DNA of 64,000 nt from Dermanyssus gallinae (Eukaryota; Arthropoda; Arachnida; Mesostigmata; Dermanyssidae): the NCBI GenBank assembly GCA_003439945.1, contig QVRM01007076.1, positions 155,001 to 219,000 of the forward strand. The letters are read 5' to 3'. The notes beneath the pieces were generated by a model. That model did no database searches. It was not told the origin of the DNA and saw only the letters and a program-made list of their open reading frames with translations. A program made the translations under genes and the position numbers. How positions within the stretch are numbered: the first letter of the stretch is position 1; every line of letters begins with the position of its first letter. Below are positions 48,515 to 59,179 of this stretch, piece by piece.

Positions 48515-49348
48515 CTAAGAGACCTTATAATTAATTACCTTGTTTAGTTCAGCATGTCTGGAGGATCTACCGGCGCTATTCGGGCAACTCAATGGGTGTA
48601 GGCCACTGGAATCTACCATCTCTCCACACAGTTTGCACTGAAACGGCTCGCAGACGAAGGCGCCGATTCTAAGTGCTGACATCATGCGGAAATGGTTGGG
48701 ATCCAGCATGGTGCCGAGCTGAGGTGAGGGTAAGGCTTTAAGCCAACCCCCACTGAAGTTATCTTGTGCCGCTAAGAATACGGCGCGGTCTCTCCGGGAA
48801 ACAAGCCCCTGTAAGATCTCCCTGCTCTTTTTTTTGCTTTTGAGCTCATCGAGGTTATATTGGCTGAGATATTCTTCTAAAGGCCCCGGGTCCAGCATGG
48901 TTCTAATGGTGTCCCGCGCTTTACTAGTTTCATCTTTTATTTGTGGTCGAACTGCCTCCTCCACTAACGAGGCTGCAACCGGACCAAATCGGATCAGTGA
49001 AGCAGCGTAGCAGACAGGAGCTAGGTCAATAGCACTTCGTATTCCCAGACCACCTTCACGTATTGGGAGGCTTGCTCTCTGCCAGGTGTTGTCTTCCAAA
49101 TTGATGTTTAGGACTTCACTAAGTATATCTCTGCTGACGTCATCATACGCGGTTAATTCTTTAGAGCGCACTATAGCAGGGCATGAACGCAGTATGTAGT
49201 TAAACATTGAAGACCCCAGACTATATCTCCAAATGCACAGCGCGGCCTGAGGATGCAAGCGTGTCAGTCGTGGACGGATTTTTGTAAGGGCTTTTTTCTT
49301 CCTAGAGAGTGTATGCGAAATTCCATCTTGCTTTACGGGGGCCCCCAA
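48515..49348 (-). pseudogene. LINE ORF, RT thumb to CCHC region
   Basis: An open - strand stretch of about 277 residues within the copy above: GAPVKQDGISHTLSRKKKAL, AALCIWRYSLGSSMFNYILR, DRAVFLAAQDNFSGGWLKAL, LPSPQLGTMLDPNHFRMM, then the CCHC knuckle. It is out of frame with both the RT part upstream and the endonuclease-like part downstream. Confidence 0.75.
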
Positions 49349-49434
49349 AACTTCTAAGTTGTTAACCTCTACTCGCGTGAGGTCAGGAAGTATTTCTGTG
49401 GTCTCCTGGATTGCTTCCTCTCTCTCTCCTGAAG

Positions 49435-49764
49435 CTAGCCCCCGACAGCGGTAATCTCACATTTTGAAGCATTTAGTGCCAGTCCCCCGTTTTCTTCAAA
49501 CTGCAGCACTCTTCTCTGATCTGTCGCGATGATACTTGCGGGGCCGGCAAGCGTGGCGTCATCTAGATACCACACGTTAAAAGGGCTCTGTAGTTGCGAT
49601 ACTAGATCTGATATACCGAGACTAAATAGAGCAGGACCTAGCGGGTCACCCTGTTGAATGCCTGCTTCCGAACGCAATGTTGAAGTTGTGCCCCAGGTTA
49701 AGAGTGAAGGATCTCTGTAACTTTGCCAGACCATGGGCAAAAGCTCTGGGCTTTTCTTCATCAC
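49435..49764 (-). pseudogene. LINE RT core with YLDD
   Basis: Contains QQGDPLGPALFSLGI, FNVWYLDDATLAGP and GGLALNASKCEI. Both catalytic aspartates are present. Confidence 0.8.
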
Positions 49765-49796
49765 TGCATCCAGTATCTTGTCTCTTCTTAGCGTAA

Positions 49797-49838
<42 letters not shown>
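49797..49838. repeat. (TTA)n tract
   Basis: Lies between the long copy on its left and the fragment 49839-50049 on its right. Confidence 0.95.
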
Positions 49839-50048
49839 TTATTGATTATTGCTGATCATACAATTGTGAGGTCTGAACATGTATTAATATATAATTAAAT
49901 ATCTCGGTAGCAGTCTCTTCCTCTCAAAACATTGACCCGATTATACAGGCAGCGTTACCTCTGCATACCGCCAGCGAGAGCAACTGCCGCAGGAACTCGC
50001 TCTCTCGTCGGTCGCCTGTGTTCTCCTGTATCCGCTCGCCAAGTCTTA

Positions 50049-50049
<1 letters not shown>
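49839..50049 (-). mobile_element. Very short TAA-tailed LINE copy
   Basis: Only the C-terminus: the - strand reads LGERIQENTGDRRESEFLRQ then [19 protein letters not shown] and stop, followed by the 3'-end word CAATTGTGAGGTCTGAACAT. Flanked by (TTA)n on both sides. Confidence 0.8.

Positions 50050-50146
<97 letters not shown>
50050..50146. repeat. (TTA)n tract
   Basis: About 97 bases of near-pure TTA repeat. Confidence 0.97.
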
Positions 50147-50147
<1 letters not shown>

Positions 50148-50656
50148 ATGTTAAACAATGTTACAGTTGTGAGGTCTGAACGTATTATTGCAGAGTTTTT
50201 TTAAAATAATTATTTCACCCCATGGCGCCTAAAATAGATGCCGCGTTCCCTCTGCAAACGGCCAAGGACAAAGCTTGCCTCAAGAATTGACCCTGTCTTC
50301 GGTCGTTCGTGACCTCCTGAATTCGCTTACTTAAATCTTTGAGAAATGCTTCGGTTCCCTTGCTGATTGGTCCTAGTGTCTCCATGGCGATAGGCACAAA
50401 TATATATCTTGTTTCCAGTCCAGCATATTTAAACCGTTTTCTGGCGTCCGCGTGCTTTGCTACCCACCCCGGCCCAACGGAGCTGTGGTGTAAATAGGAA
50501 GCTGCGGTTGTGCACGAAACCGTTGCATCCCAAGCTAGGGACTTTCCATGTGACCATAATGCAATGGTCACCGCATCAGGTCTTTCTTCGCCAGCGGACA
50601 CTAAGCCTCTCGGTTTAAGTGTAGATGGTATACCGGCTTTCCTAAGATACCTTATG
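50147..50656 (-). mobile_element. TAA-tailed LINE copy, RLE region only
   Basis: The - strand reads RYLRKAGIPSTLKPRGL, GEERPDAVTIALWSHGKSLA, WDATVSC, VPIAMETLGPISKGTEAF and [20 protein letters not shown] then stop (50215). The 3' end carries ACAGTTGTGAGGTCTGAACG. The right end stops at the (TTA)n tract 50657-50677. Confidence 0.82.
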
Positions 50657-50677
50657 ATTATTATTATTATTATTATT

Positions 50678-51500
50678 TGTAATTGTGTTATCAGAGTACA
50701 GTTGTGAGGTTCGAACGTGTCGCGTCGATTCAAGCACGTATTTAGCTGCTCATCCCATGGCGCCGATTATAGAAGCGGCATTGCCTCTACACACCGCGAG
50801 AGACAGAAGCTGTCTCAGATATTCGCCTTCGCGCTGGTCCCCCGTTGTTGCTGTCATTCTCCTGGCCAGATTCCGAATGAATTTTGCTGTTCCACTGCTG
50901 ATGGGTGCTAATGTTTCTATAGCCACCAATACGAAGTGAACACTGTTTTCAAGATCTGCGTATTTGCGTCCCTTCTCCTGTTCGGTGTGCTCTGCTACCC
51001 ATCCTGTACTAACAGAGCTATGGCTAAGATACGATGGAGCTACTGTGCAGGACACTGTAGCATCCCAGGCCAAGCACTTGCCGTGAGACCATAATGATAT
51101 GGTCACGCCGTCAGGTCTCTTATCGTTGTCTTGTCCGAGGCCCCGTGGTTCTAGTTTTGCTGGCAACCTTGCCTTCCTAAGAGCTCTTTTGATGATTTCA
51201 TTCAACTCCATGTGCCGTGAAATCCTTCCCGAGCTTCTTGGACAGCTCAGTGGGTGTGGACCGTAGGCACCGACCTCATTTCCGCATGCTGCGCAAGGAA
51301 AGTGTTCACAAATTGGAGCTCCTATCCTGATAGCGGCAGCCATGCGGAAAGAGGTTAGGACCAGCATAGTGCTTAAATGTGGAGATGGTAGGGCTTTAAG
51401 CCAGCCTCCACTATAAATATCTCTGGTGGCTCGAAAAACCGCCTGTTCACGGCGCGTACACAAAGAGACTTGGATATCTCTTGCCAGCTTTCTGCATTCT
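50678..51500 (-). mobile_element. TAA-tailed LINE copy, CCHC plus RLE
   Basis: It holds an unbroken - strand frame (50750-51463, 237 residues): AVFRATRDIYSGGWLKALPS, CAACGNEVGAYGPHPLSC, GRISRHMELNEIIKRAL, NDKRPDGVTISLWSHGKCLA, WDATVSC, and [20 protein letters not shown] then stop. It ends at 3'-end word ACAGTTGTGAGGTTCGAACG and the (TTA)n tract 50657-50677. The right end stops at the long tract 51501-51603. Confidence 0.85.
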
Positions 51501-51506
51501 TTATTA

Positions 51507-51603
<97 letters not shown>
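51501..51603. repeat. (TTA)n tract
   Basis: About 100 bases of TTA repeat at the right-hand end of the chain of LINE copies. Confidence 0.97.
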
Positions 51604-51659
51604 CTACATAATGGGTATATATTATTAAAATTATAAATGTGTACGTGAAAAGAAGATCA

Positions 51660-51960
51660 GGTAACTAAAGCTGTCTAAGGTTCTACACTCAACAATGTAT
51701 TAAAGGGAGTAACCTTTGTCAAAAACGTTTGCATGTTTTATGGATGTCACTCTGTCTACACAGCTTATGGTGGAACTCATGCACTGAGAAGCGCAGTCAA
51801 CATGCAAAAGTTTTGCAGAGGAACTTTTACTTGTGTGACTATAGCTATCGCACGATAGAGTTCAGGCGACAGCCAATAATAAAAGTTGGGTACAAATCGA
51901 TCGATGGGAGGTGAATCTATGGTATGCTTGGTCGAAAAGGTACTCTCGAGTCGAGATGTG
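51660..51960 (-). mobile_element. LINE family A remnant
   Basis: Aligns with the - strand remnant at 30.6-30.9 kb by shared words (GCCTGAACTCTATCGT; AGCTGTGTAGA) in the same order. No intact frame. Confidence 0.55.
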
Positions 51961-52215
51961 ATGCAGCTTCTTAGCTAGGATGCCTTTTGACATCTTTCTT
52001 GTAAATGCATAAGTAGTTTTTTTTAGAAGGGACTAACTGGAAAATGCGGTTTGCACACGCGGACACCACGGCAGAAAAGCTCAGCTGCAAATGTGAGCCG
52101 GTCGTGTGGGGCTCCAACCCACTAAAAACCAGTCATGTCCTATACTTACACTTAACTGGGAACTGCGCAAGCAATACTTCAAACAATTGAGGGGGTTAAT
52201 GGTAGAGTCCTTATC

Positions 52216-52902
52216 TTAACTGCCCTGAAGTGCCTCACGGGGCCTTGTCAAGTGAAAACGATTTTTCTCTTCTTTGGCGCGCATAATACGTTCGACTGTA
52301 CGAGCTATACGCTTCCAGTAATCACGTGAGTTCATAAGAAGGTGTATCAGCTTTTTAAGACTGCCGTCACTTTCTGTAGTTAAGTCCGTGCGTAATGGAG
52401 CCCACGCCGGGCACAGCAATATTGTGTGTTCCGGCGTGTCCTCCGTTGTTCCTTTATGTACAGTGCTTGCAGAGTGGCGTATCTGCTTTTCCTATTCGAA
52501 AGAGGTAACTCTCGAAGTTGCCATGCCCTGTCATGCACTTGAGCCACGTGGTGTGCCAACTCGTCGCCGGGCCGGTTAATCCACGCCTTAATGTCCGAAA
52601 TCAGAGCCTTTACAGGGAACGCAGGTGCTCCGTCCTGTATGGGGGTCGTCCCATTCATTTTGCCAGGAAACCAAAGTTTTTTCCCTTTCTTCTTCCTTAT
52701 TGCTTGTCGGTTCCGCTCACAAGCGACGACGTTCGTCGGCCTCCAGGTCCCAAGGGATCGTATCAGCCAGTACAAGGACAGCCGTCGTGCTGACCGTCTT
52801 GTAGGCCATCGTAATTCGTAGAGCCGCGATGCGTTGGGTCTTGCGCATATTGCGGGCCGGAGTCAGTGCGGTTAGTGACCACGCCGGTGCCGCGAATAAC
52901 AT
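52216..52902 (-). pseudogene. R1-like LINE C-terminal remnant
   Basis: - strand frames read LRITMAYKTVSTTAVLVLAD then TIPWDLEADERRR (the LR...AYRTVS..A..VLAG..P.dLLA.E+ pattern of R1-group LINEs), and further down GDELAHHVAQVHDRAWQL and KKLIHLLMNSRDYWKRIART. Several frame breaks. Related in type to the copy at 32.5-34.2 kb but not an identical family. Confidence 0.7.
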
Positions 52903-53879
52903 AATCGACTCGGCAATACATAAGTAGTTACAATTTGTTTGATGACGTTAAATACTAATCCGGCGTTATATGCTCTTTCAAATGGTTGACTTAGTAGTTC
53001 AGTAAGAAAGAGTGCACACTACAAAGAAACGAAAGAACAAAAGTATACATATAGAATCGAAGAACACGATTGGTTGATTTTGCAATCATGTTGTTGTTGG
53101 TGCTGTTGTTGTTGTTGCTGTAGTCCCCGTGGCTGGCACATTTTGACAACAACAACAAACACCAATTACGCTCCGCCTAACCATGCTTAGTGGGCCTACC
53201 CATTCAACTACATATATTTATCTACTTGCGCATAAATATATGAATAAATGATGATATTGCAATCCATATATGTATATAATCATTATTTATTTGTGTGTAT
53301 CAATTTATACATTTGTGATGTAAGAACATGTGCACAGCCCTCTCGGGGCATAATATAGATATATGACCTGCGCCTTTTTTGTACATTGATCGTCTGTACT
53401 CTTAGCCACACATCCGCCGCAATTTGAGCCTATAGGCAGTAGGCGAGTCAAGTCTGTGGCGGGGGACTGCCTAACGATTTACATGGTAGGCTGAGTTCAC
53501 TCTATGGCGAGAAACTATAATAGCTCACGAAGTATCAGGGCGAAGCAATAGTTTTTGCCATTTTGGTATCCACTCGTTTCGGAGGCTTGCGGCGCTCTCT
53601 AGGCAACATCAGCATGAGGAAGGGTGATGCATATATGACTGATTACTGCATTATCCGGCAGGGTTTGCTTTGATGCCTCAAGCTTTCGGAGAAGACGGAG
53701 GTGAATGTAAAAGTACAAATTTGGAGCATTGAACTCCGAAAATATTCCTGAGCTGCTATAGCTTTGAAAACATATCCACCATCTTCGGGAGCCGATTAAT
53801 CGAATAAACGGACCTGGCGAAGATAGTTTGCCAGTAGTGGCAATTTTCACCTGGACAATAAACCAGGGTGAAAAGGTCC
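52903..53879. other. Intergenic, nothing recognised
   Basis: Includes a GTT/CAA-rich patch at 53090-53155. The open frame at 53599-53850 on the - strand shows no motif. Confidence 0.5.
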
Positions 53880-54780
53880 ATGTCCCTTGATGGAATCGGA
53901 CGTTGTGCGCCTAAAGATATAACAGCATCCAATAGTTATTACTCGAGAAGTCGCCAATGAAATTGAAGTTGGCCAAGCAAGCATTGCCAGGATGCTCGAA
54001 AGACTTGAAATAATTTCTAAACTATGGGTAAGTGAGTTTCTCACAAACTAAGGAACACCAACAAATAGAAGCGCTTGCTCCTCTGCACTTTACTCCTCAA
54101 TCGCCGCGTTTCGTTTCTTGGATCGTTTACTAACCTGCGACGAAAAACGGATTTTCTACGATGATATAAGCGGGCAGAGGTTCCGGTCCGAGGGAGTAGG
54201 CACCTCCCAAGGTCAGCTCAAACAAAACAGCCACTCAAATAAGCTTATGTTGGGGGAATATCAGAGGCATCGCTTAGTTTGAACTTCTGAGACGGATGAC
54301 CAGAGAATGAACACGGATCTCAGTTGAAAAATGCCCCACACCCGTCCATAACTCCTGGTAGAGAAGAAGTCATCTTTCACTAAGGAACCGCGTAGCTCAA
54401 GTAATATGAGTAACGCCAGTCTTAAAAAAATATATAGACGATCTACGGTGAAATCTTAATGAGCATCCACCATAATCTCTGAACCTTGCATCTTTAGACA
54501 ATCGCCTATTCTGGTCTCTCTAAAACTCTTTGACTGGAAAAACGTAAGTCTTTCAAGAACGTCAAAAATGACGTACAACACTTCTTCGCCTCAAGGAAAC
54601 AATACTTTTACAATATGCGATTGATCAGCTGGTTGATCGTTGGCAAGATGCCATTGAAAGGGGCGGGGCGGGGGGGGGGGGGTTGTAATACTATATTAGC
54701 GATTCAACCCCGTAAGTTTTTTGTTAAGTTTCGAGTTTTCGCTTTAGGCAAAAAAACGCCAATCACTTTTGGTTGCGGAG
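53880..54780 (+). pseudogene. mariner transposase fossil
   Basis: Joined by eye on the + strand: REVANEIEVGQASIARMLER (helix-turn-helix part), then FRFLDRLLTCDEKRIFYDDI, where mariner has FLDR.+TCDEKWI.YDN, with the first catalytic Asp kept. Near 54,470-54,540 it gives EHPP-SLNLASLDNRLFWSL-NSLTGKT, matching PHPPYSPDLAPSDYHLFRSLQNSLTGK. QHFFASRKQYFY follows. Many stops and frame changes. It lies directly downstream of the paralog 2 stop codon, in the opposite orientation. Confidence 0.8.
54661..54682. repeat. G-rich run
   Basis: GGGGCGGGGCGGGGGGGG... on the + strand within the mariner fossil. A C run of about 14 bases also occurs at 60367-60380. Confidence 0.9.
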
Positions 54781-54820
54781 CCAACTCCGCTATGGCGGAG
54801 AACGCTGGCCAACGATCGAA

Positions 54821-56341
54821 TTACTCGGTAGACGACGATTCGAGTCTTTGGCGGGCGAGCGCAACGAGCTCCTCGGTGGACTTCGTGCATAGACTGAATC
54901 GTTGGTGGCAGGCCTCTCGCGAGTGTACGGTGCGGCCGACCACCGAGGCTTTTTTGTACTCGACCCACGGCGCGTTGGCGTCGGCGTCATCGAGTGCCAT
55001 CATGAACGAGTTCACGTCCTCGCCGCCTGCGCCGGCCAGCGTCGGGTCCACTGCCAGATCGCAGACGGCACGAAGTACGCAGCGGTCGTTGTCAAGCGCG
55101 TCGATGTAGCTGAAGATCTCCTGAAGGGCGGGCTCACCGATGCCACTTTCGGCCACGTCTCGACGGCGTCTGTAGACGGGAGTGTAGGCAGGAGGTGGCG
55201 GAGTGTAGGCGGGCGGTGGCGGAGTGTAGGCGGGCGGTGGCGGAGTGTAGGCGGGCAGTGGCGGAGTGTAGGCGGGCGGTGATGGTGCTAGCCGGACGTG
55301 GCTGCCATGGTGGCTGCTATGAAGGATCCTATGGCGGCTGATAATATGATGGAATCTATGGCGGCGGCTATGGTGGCCGCGATGGTGGACGATGACAGGG
55401 TGGAGCCTGATCAGCCTGCGGTGTCCGACGACAGGGTGGAGCCTGATCAGCCTGCGGTGTCCGACGAGGGCGCCGGCGGGAATCACCATCGGATGAATGA
55501 GCTGGCTCGTGGCCAAGGTCTTCGAGCCGACTAATCCAGCCGTGGCGCCTGCCGTCGCGCCGGCAATTGCGCCTACATTCACGGCGGCCAACTTGACCGG
55601 TAGCTTAACGAGTGCCAGCTTTGCCGCGCCAGCCGTGGCGAGCGCAGCTTTACCCGCGCCCACCTTTAGGGCGGCCAGCTTCAGGGGCGCCTTAACGAGT
55701 GCGAGCTTTGCCGCACCAGCCGTGGCGAGCGCAGCTTTACCCGCGCCCACCTTTAGGGCGGCCAGCTTCAGGGGCGCCTTAATGAGTGCGAGCTTTGCCG
55801 CACCAGCCGTGGCGAGCGCAACTTTGCCTGCGCCCACCTTTAGGGCGGCCAGCTTCAGGGGCGCCTTAATGAGTGCGAGCTTTGCCGCACCAGCCGTGGC
55901 GAGCGCAACTTTGCCTGCGCCCACCTTTAGGGCGGCCAGCTTCAGGGGCGCCTTAATGAGCGCCAGCTTTGCCGCACCAGCCTTGGCGAGCGCGAGTTTA
56001 CCTACGCCCACCTTCAGGGCGGCCAGCTTCAGAGGCACCTTAACGAGCGCTAGCTTTGCTGCACCTGCGCCGATAAGCGCTGCTTTGCCCAGCCCGACCT
56101 TGGTCTTCACGAGGGCGACAGCGCCCAGTCCGAGCTTGGCTTTAATGAGCGCGACTTTACCCAGGCCTACGATGGCCAACGGTAGCAGGAGTCCGGCAGG
56201 GATCGCCGAAGCCACTATCTTGGCTAGACCTGCACCGACAAGTGCGGTGCCTTTGGCTGCACCCAGAAGCGCCAGCGGGTCCGCTTCGGCGACGGCAAGA
56301 AACATGCCGCACAATACGGCGACGACGACTGAAAGCCGCAT
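54821..56341 (-). CDS. Secreted A/L/K-repeat protein with four-cysteine domain (paralog 2)
   Basis: The ATG at 56341 gives about 506 residues. Signal peptide MRLSVVVAVLCGMFLAVAEA, then a G/L/K/A region and about six 29-residue repeats (KLALIKAPLKLAALKVGAGK + VALATAGAA). Unlike paralog 1, it has an H/R-rich section after the repeats, including VGHRRLIRLHP twice in tandem, then five P-P-A-Y-T-P type repeats (about 55179-55285). RRRRDVAE (codons at 55160-55171) precedes the C-terminal domain, with RCVLRAVCDLAVDPTL and CHQRFSLC: the same four cysteines as paralog 1. It lacks the PLKLAVPMLLGLKTLGL section of paralog 1. The acceptor TTTTGCAG lies directly before the ATG. Likely an extracellular, cuticle- or secretion-type protein; the exact role is unknown. 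Confidence 0.85.
   Translation of the reverse strand: MRLSVVVAVLCGMFLAVAEADPLALLGAAKGTALVGAGLAKIVASAIPAGLLLPLAIVGLGKVALIKAKLGLGAVALVKTKVGLGKAALIGAGAAKLALVKVPLKLAALKVGVGKLALAKAGAAKLALIKAPLKLAALKVGAGKVALATAGAAKLALIKAPLKLAALKVGAGKVALATAGAAKLALIKAPLKLAALKVGAGKAALATAGAAKLALVKAPLKLAALKVGAGKAALATAGAAKLALVKLPVKLAAVNVGAIAGATAGATAGLVGSKTLATSQLIHPMVIPAGALVGHRRLIRLHPVVGHRRLIRLHPVIVHHRGHHSRRHRFHHIISRHRILHSSHHGSHVRLAPSPPAYTPPLPAYTPPPPAYTPPPPAYTPPPPAYTPVYRRRRDVAESGIGEPALQEIFSYIDALDNDRCVLRAVCDLAVDPTLAGAGGEDVNSFMMALDDADANAPWVEYKKASVVGRTVHSREACHQRFSLCTKSTEELVALARQRLESSSTE
55179..55285 (-). repeat. PPPAYTP-coding repeat
   Basis: Five imperfect 21-base units (GGCGGAGTGTAGGCGGGCGGT on the + strand) inside paralog 2, absent from paralog 1. 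Variation is limited to single bases. Confidence 0.85.
55630..56075 (-). repeat. 87-bp coding tandem repeat
   Basis: Units of 87 bases encode the 29-residue A/L/K repeat. The central copies are almost identical in nucleotides, pointing to recent homogenisation. The counterpart in paralog 1 is about 38180-38530. Confidence 0.9.
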
Positions 56342-56672
56342 CTGCAAAATAATAAACAACAATTAATTGGCTGTGGTGGTGCAAACGACAAAGCTTTTGG
56401 GCGGGAACAAAGAAGGTTTGTGAGAAGAGAACGAACAACAACAAAAGTAACTTAGGTGAAACGTGTAGTGGCTACTACGACTGCTAGTTATGCTACTAGT
56501 TAAGCCGCGTTAGCCGTCTGACAACGTGTTGTAGCCTTGAAACTCTAGCATTAACGATGTTTGCTGTTTTCGTCAACCGATTGGCGTACGGCGTAAACGT
56601 GTCGAATTGAAACGGATTCAATTCAAACACGTTTAAAAGACAGATGCAGGTACAGAGCGAGCGAGAGAGCGA

Positions 56673-56675
56673 GAT

Positions 56676-56752
<77 letters not shown>
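56673..56752. repeat. (AT)n microsatellite
   Basis: AT repeat with AAA interruptions, followed by a GA run (56754-56770). Confidence 0.95.
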
Positions 56753-56770
<18 letters not shown>

Positions 56771-56857
56771 ACAGAAGCACAACTCCACAACGAACATTGT
56801 GTCCACTGGCTGAAAGCTGCTGCTTTGCAGTTCGAGTAGATGCTGATTGGTACGCAC

Positions 56858-56930
56858 TTTTGCTGGCTGGTTAGTGAGTGGCACAGTTCCACTCAAAGGT
56901 GTAGACTAGGCCGATGACTCGAACCAAGTG
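56858..56930 (-). promoter_or_regulatory. Noncoding first exon of paralog 2 (inferred)
   Basis: The donor word AGCAAAA|GTGCGTA on the - strand (exon end at 56858) matches the same word at 39360 in paralog 1. The start is placed about 30 bases below the TATA box. The intron would be 56342-56857 and carries the AT repeat at 56673-56752. Confidence 0.5.
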
Positions 56931-56957
56931 ATTGATACTCTACGGTCGACGAGCGAG

Positions 56958-56969
56958 CCTTATATACTG
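56958..56969 (-). promoter_or_regulatory. TATA box of paralog 2
   Basis: CAGTATATAAGG on the - strand, in a block conserved with paralog 1. Confidence 0.6.
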
Positions 56970-57475
56970 GCGGAGACTGGTGGCTGAACGATGAGTTGCA
57001 CCAGCCGTCGGCCATTTCTAGCTATCCCGCTCGCTCATCGGCTCTGGCGGGTTCGTTCGGGGAGAGCCCAACGGTCACCCCTCAACGCGCCCCCGCCGGC
57101 ACCTGACTTCGGTCCGTCCGAGGACGCCTCGCACCACTGACGACACTGATGACAATCGCCCACGCGCGGTCCGACAGGTCCTCTGGCGAAGGCTCGGAAC
57201 TCCTCCATAGTGCAGTATGGTGTATGGCTCGAAGTCGTTGTGTGTGTGTGTGTCGTGTTGGATCTGGGCAAACCTTTTGTGGGATTGAGACGCTGAGTTC
57301 TATCGAGTTTGTCTCTTTCTGCGTAATTCATCCAGCGTAAACTGCTGTCGCGTGAGTTTGGTTGCTTTTAGTGTCTTTAATAAATCGACTCCAAATTGTG
57401 TAGAGTCACGCCCAGTTTGCCCATTTAAACTAGTAATAGTGACGTTTTTTTGGAACCAGGATTTATTTTTACAAT
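56970..57475. other. Upstream of paralog 2, nothing else recognised
   Basis: A GC-rich stretch around 57040-57200 and a GT run at 57236-57252. No supported gene. Confidence 0.45.
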
Positions 57476-57658
<183 letters not shown>

Positions 57659-57925
57659 TTTTGTGCCTACTGCCATGGAGACACTAGGACCAATCAACAA
57701 GGGAACCGAAGCATTTCTCAAATATTTGAGTAAGCGAATTCAGGAGGTCACAAGCGACCGAAGAGAGGGTCAAATCTTGAGGCAAGCGTTGTCCTTGGCC
57801 GTTTGCAGAGGGAACGCGACATCTATTTTAGGCGCCATGGAGTGAACTAATTATTTAAAAACTTTGCAACAATACGTTCAGACCTCACAACTGTAACATT
57901 GTTTAACATGTAATAATAATAATAA
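57659..57925 (+). mobile_element. TAA-tailed LINE copy on the + strand
   Basis: Starts directly at the end of the AAT tract: [56 protein letters not shown] then stop (57842), the reverse-complement partner of the end of the copy at 50147-50656. The 3' end word (complement of ACAGTTGTGAGGTCTGAACG) is followed by a short (TAA)n at 57911-57925. It shows that the same family also inserts in the other direction and again at a TAA-type microsatellite. Confidence 0.85.
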
Positions 57926-57929
57926 TGGT

Positions 57930-58760
57930 TTGAACGTCTGCTTGACTTTTATTGTACTTTATTCTTGTGGATATGGCCGCTGTACATAAGGCCGTCACGT
58001 AAACGCGAAGCTTTTTTAATATACCGATAATTGGACAGTCATTCCGTCCGGACTTGCTTCACCGGTGAGGGTCAGGTCTGATCTCAAAACCACCCTCGTT
58101 TATAGGCCGCCTTGTAATCCAAGTGTTATCCTGTAAATTATTTTTTAGAATTTAGATTTGTATATATTTGCTGGCTTTATCGTAAGCTTATGGTCCTTCT
58201 GCGTGTGACGATGCCAAAGGTGCTCGTAGTATGTAGCTACATCTTGACGATCTGAGGCTGTACCATGCTCTTTACGTAGAGTGTTGCTTGTGGATGCATG
58301 TATATTAGTCTTGGACGAATCCTTAGAGCTTCTTTCTTTGCTGGGAGCACTTATCAAAGTCTGTGTGGACCCAAAGGAGCGTTTAGAAGGAGCGCCTTTA
58401 GCTTCTAAGCGTATAGCCGGCTCTAACATAATGAATCTGTCTGCATTATGCCAGTGAGTGTGTCTGTAATTATCCGGATTGCTTCCTTTCGATTTTGGGT
58501 AAACTGCCGAGAGCGACAATCCCCCATTTCGATGCATTAAACGCAAGACCACTTCTTCTTTTTTAAATTGTAGGATTGAAATTGAGTCACCTGTAACCAG
58601 ATCAGCTAGGCCTCCTAACGTATGCATGTACCACTCATTCATTGGACTTTGTAACCGGGATACTTGATGTGACATACCTAAGTAAAATAGAGCCGGGCCT
58701 AACGAGTCGCCCTGCTGGATACGTGTCTAATTTGTTTAGATCTTTAATTGGAAGTTGAGC
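57930..58760 (-). pseudogene. Diverged copy of the TAA-tailed LINE family
   Basis: - strand translation: IQQGDSLGPALFYLGMSHQV-SRLQSPMNEWYMHTLGGLA, which matches QQGDPLGPALFSLGI...LQSPFNVWYLDDATLAG in the copy at 49.4-49.8 kb, with the YLDD box degraded to YMHT. Downstream near 58,060 it gives GEASPDGMTVQLSVY, in place of GEERPDGVTIALW. The regions between are mostly deleted or scrambled. Confidence 0.65.
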
Positions 58761-58924
58761 TGGTACAGATTGCACAATTTAGTTGTATAGCTCCGCCAGA
58801 CCACGGCTAAATAGCCTGGTGTTTTTTTTGTTACGTTCTTCTAGCCTTTCAGCCTTCCGTATGACATTAAAAACGTTACGGAAGTGCACCAATAATAATA
58901 ATAATACTTATGATTACTGTATGT

Positions 58925-59160
58925 TTGAAAAACAGGGATTTCTATATGGTGGAACGGTGGATGAACGTGGCCTGCACCGGCTTAGTTGCATTCAGCTCGC
59001 TGGACCCACGCAGGGTCGCCACGATCCCATAAATAGCATCCGCGAGCGCACCTTCAGACAAGCGTGGATTGCAAAGGAACGACAGACGTCGACCGGGTGG
59101 ACTTACGAGCTAAAAGCGGAACCATATTCGGTCGCTGACATAATTATTGAAAAGTTTTGA
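58925..59160 (+). pseudogene. LINE CCHC/RLE fragment on the + strand
   Basis: DERGLHRLSCIQLAGPTQGR then HDPINSIRERTFRQAWIA resembles GLHPLSCPRSSGRISRHMEL-NEIIKRALRKA of the family above. Orientation is opposite to the neighbouring remnant. Confidence 0.5.
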
Positions 59161-59179
59161 TATATATTTATAACAAATA

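Larger units (their letters stand above)
48018..49796 (-). mobile_element. TAA-tailed LINE with RT, CCHC and RLE-like domain
   Basis: The longest copy of the family. In - strand order: AGIQQGDPLGPALFSLGISD and FNVWYLDDATL (RT with a YLDD box) at 49764-49435; then CKLCGEMVDSSGLHPLSC (C-x2-C...H-x4-C) and SSRHAELNKVI at 48700-48515; then SAGEERPDGVTIALWSHGKS and LAWDATVS at 48474-48286. The RPD...(W)D spacing resembles the PD-(D/E)XK restriction-like endonuclease of R2/R4/NeSL-type LINEs. Frames are broken between the RT part and 49348, and again near 48520. The tail is (TTA)n at 47994-48017. The right end stops at (TTA)n 49797-49838. Clade assignment needs a phylogeny. Confidence 0.82.

Noticed and set aside
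51426..51611. PolyL frame across the (TTA)n tract
   Set aside because: Product of the microsatellite. The same applies to polyI and polyY frames at 49932-50204 and 57450-57721.
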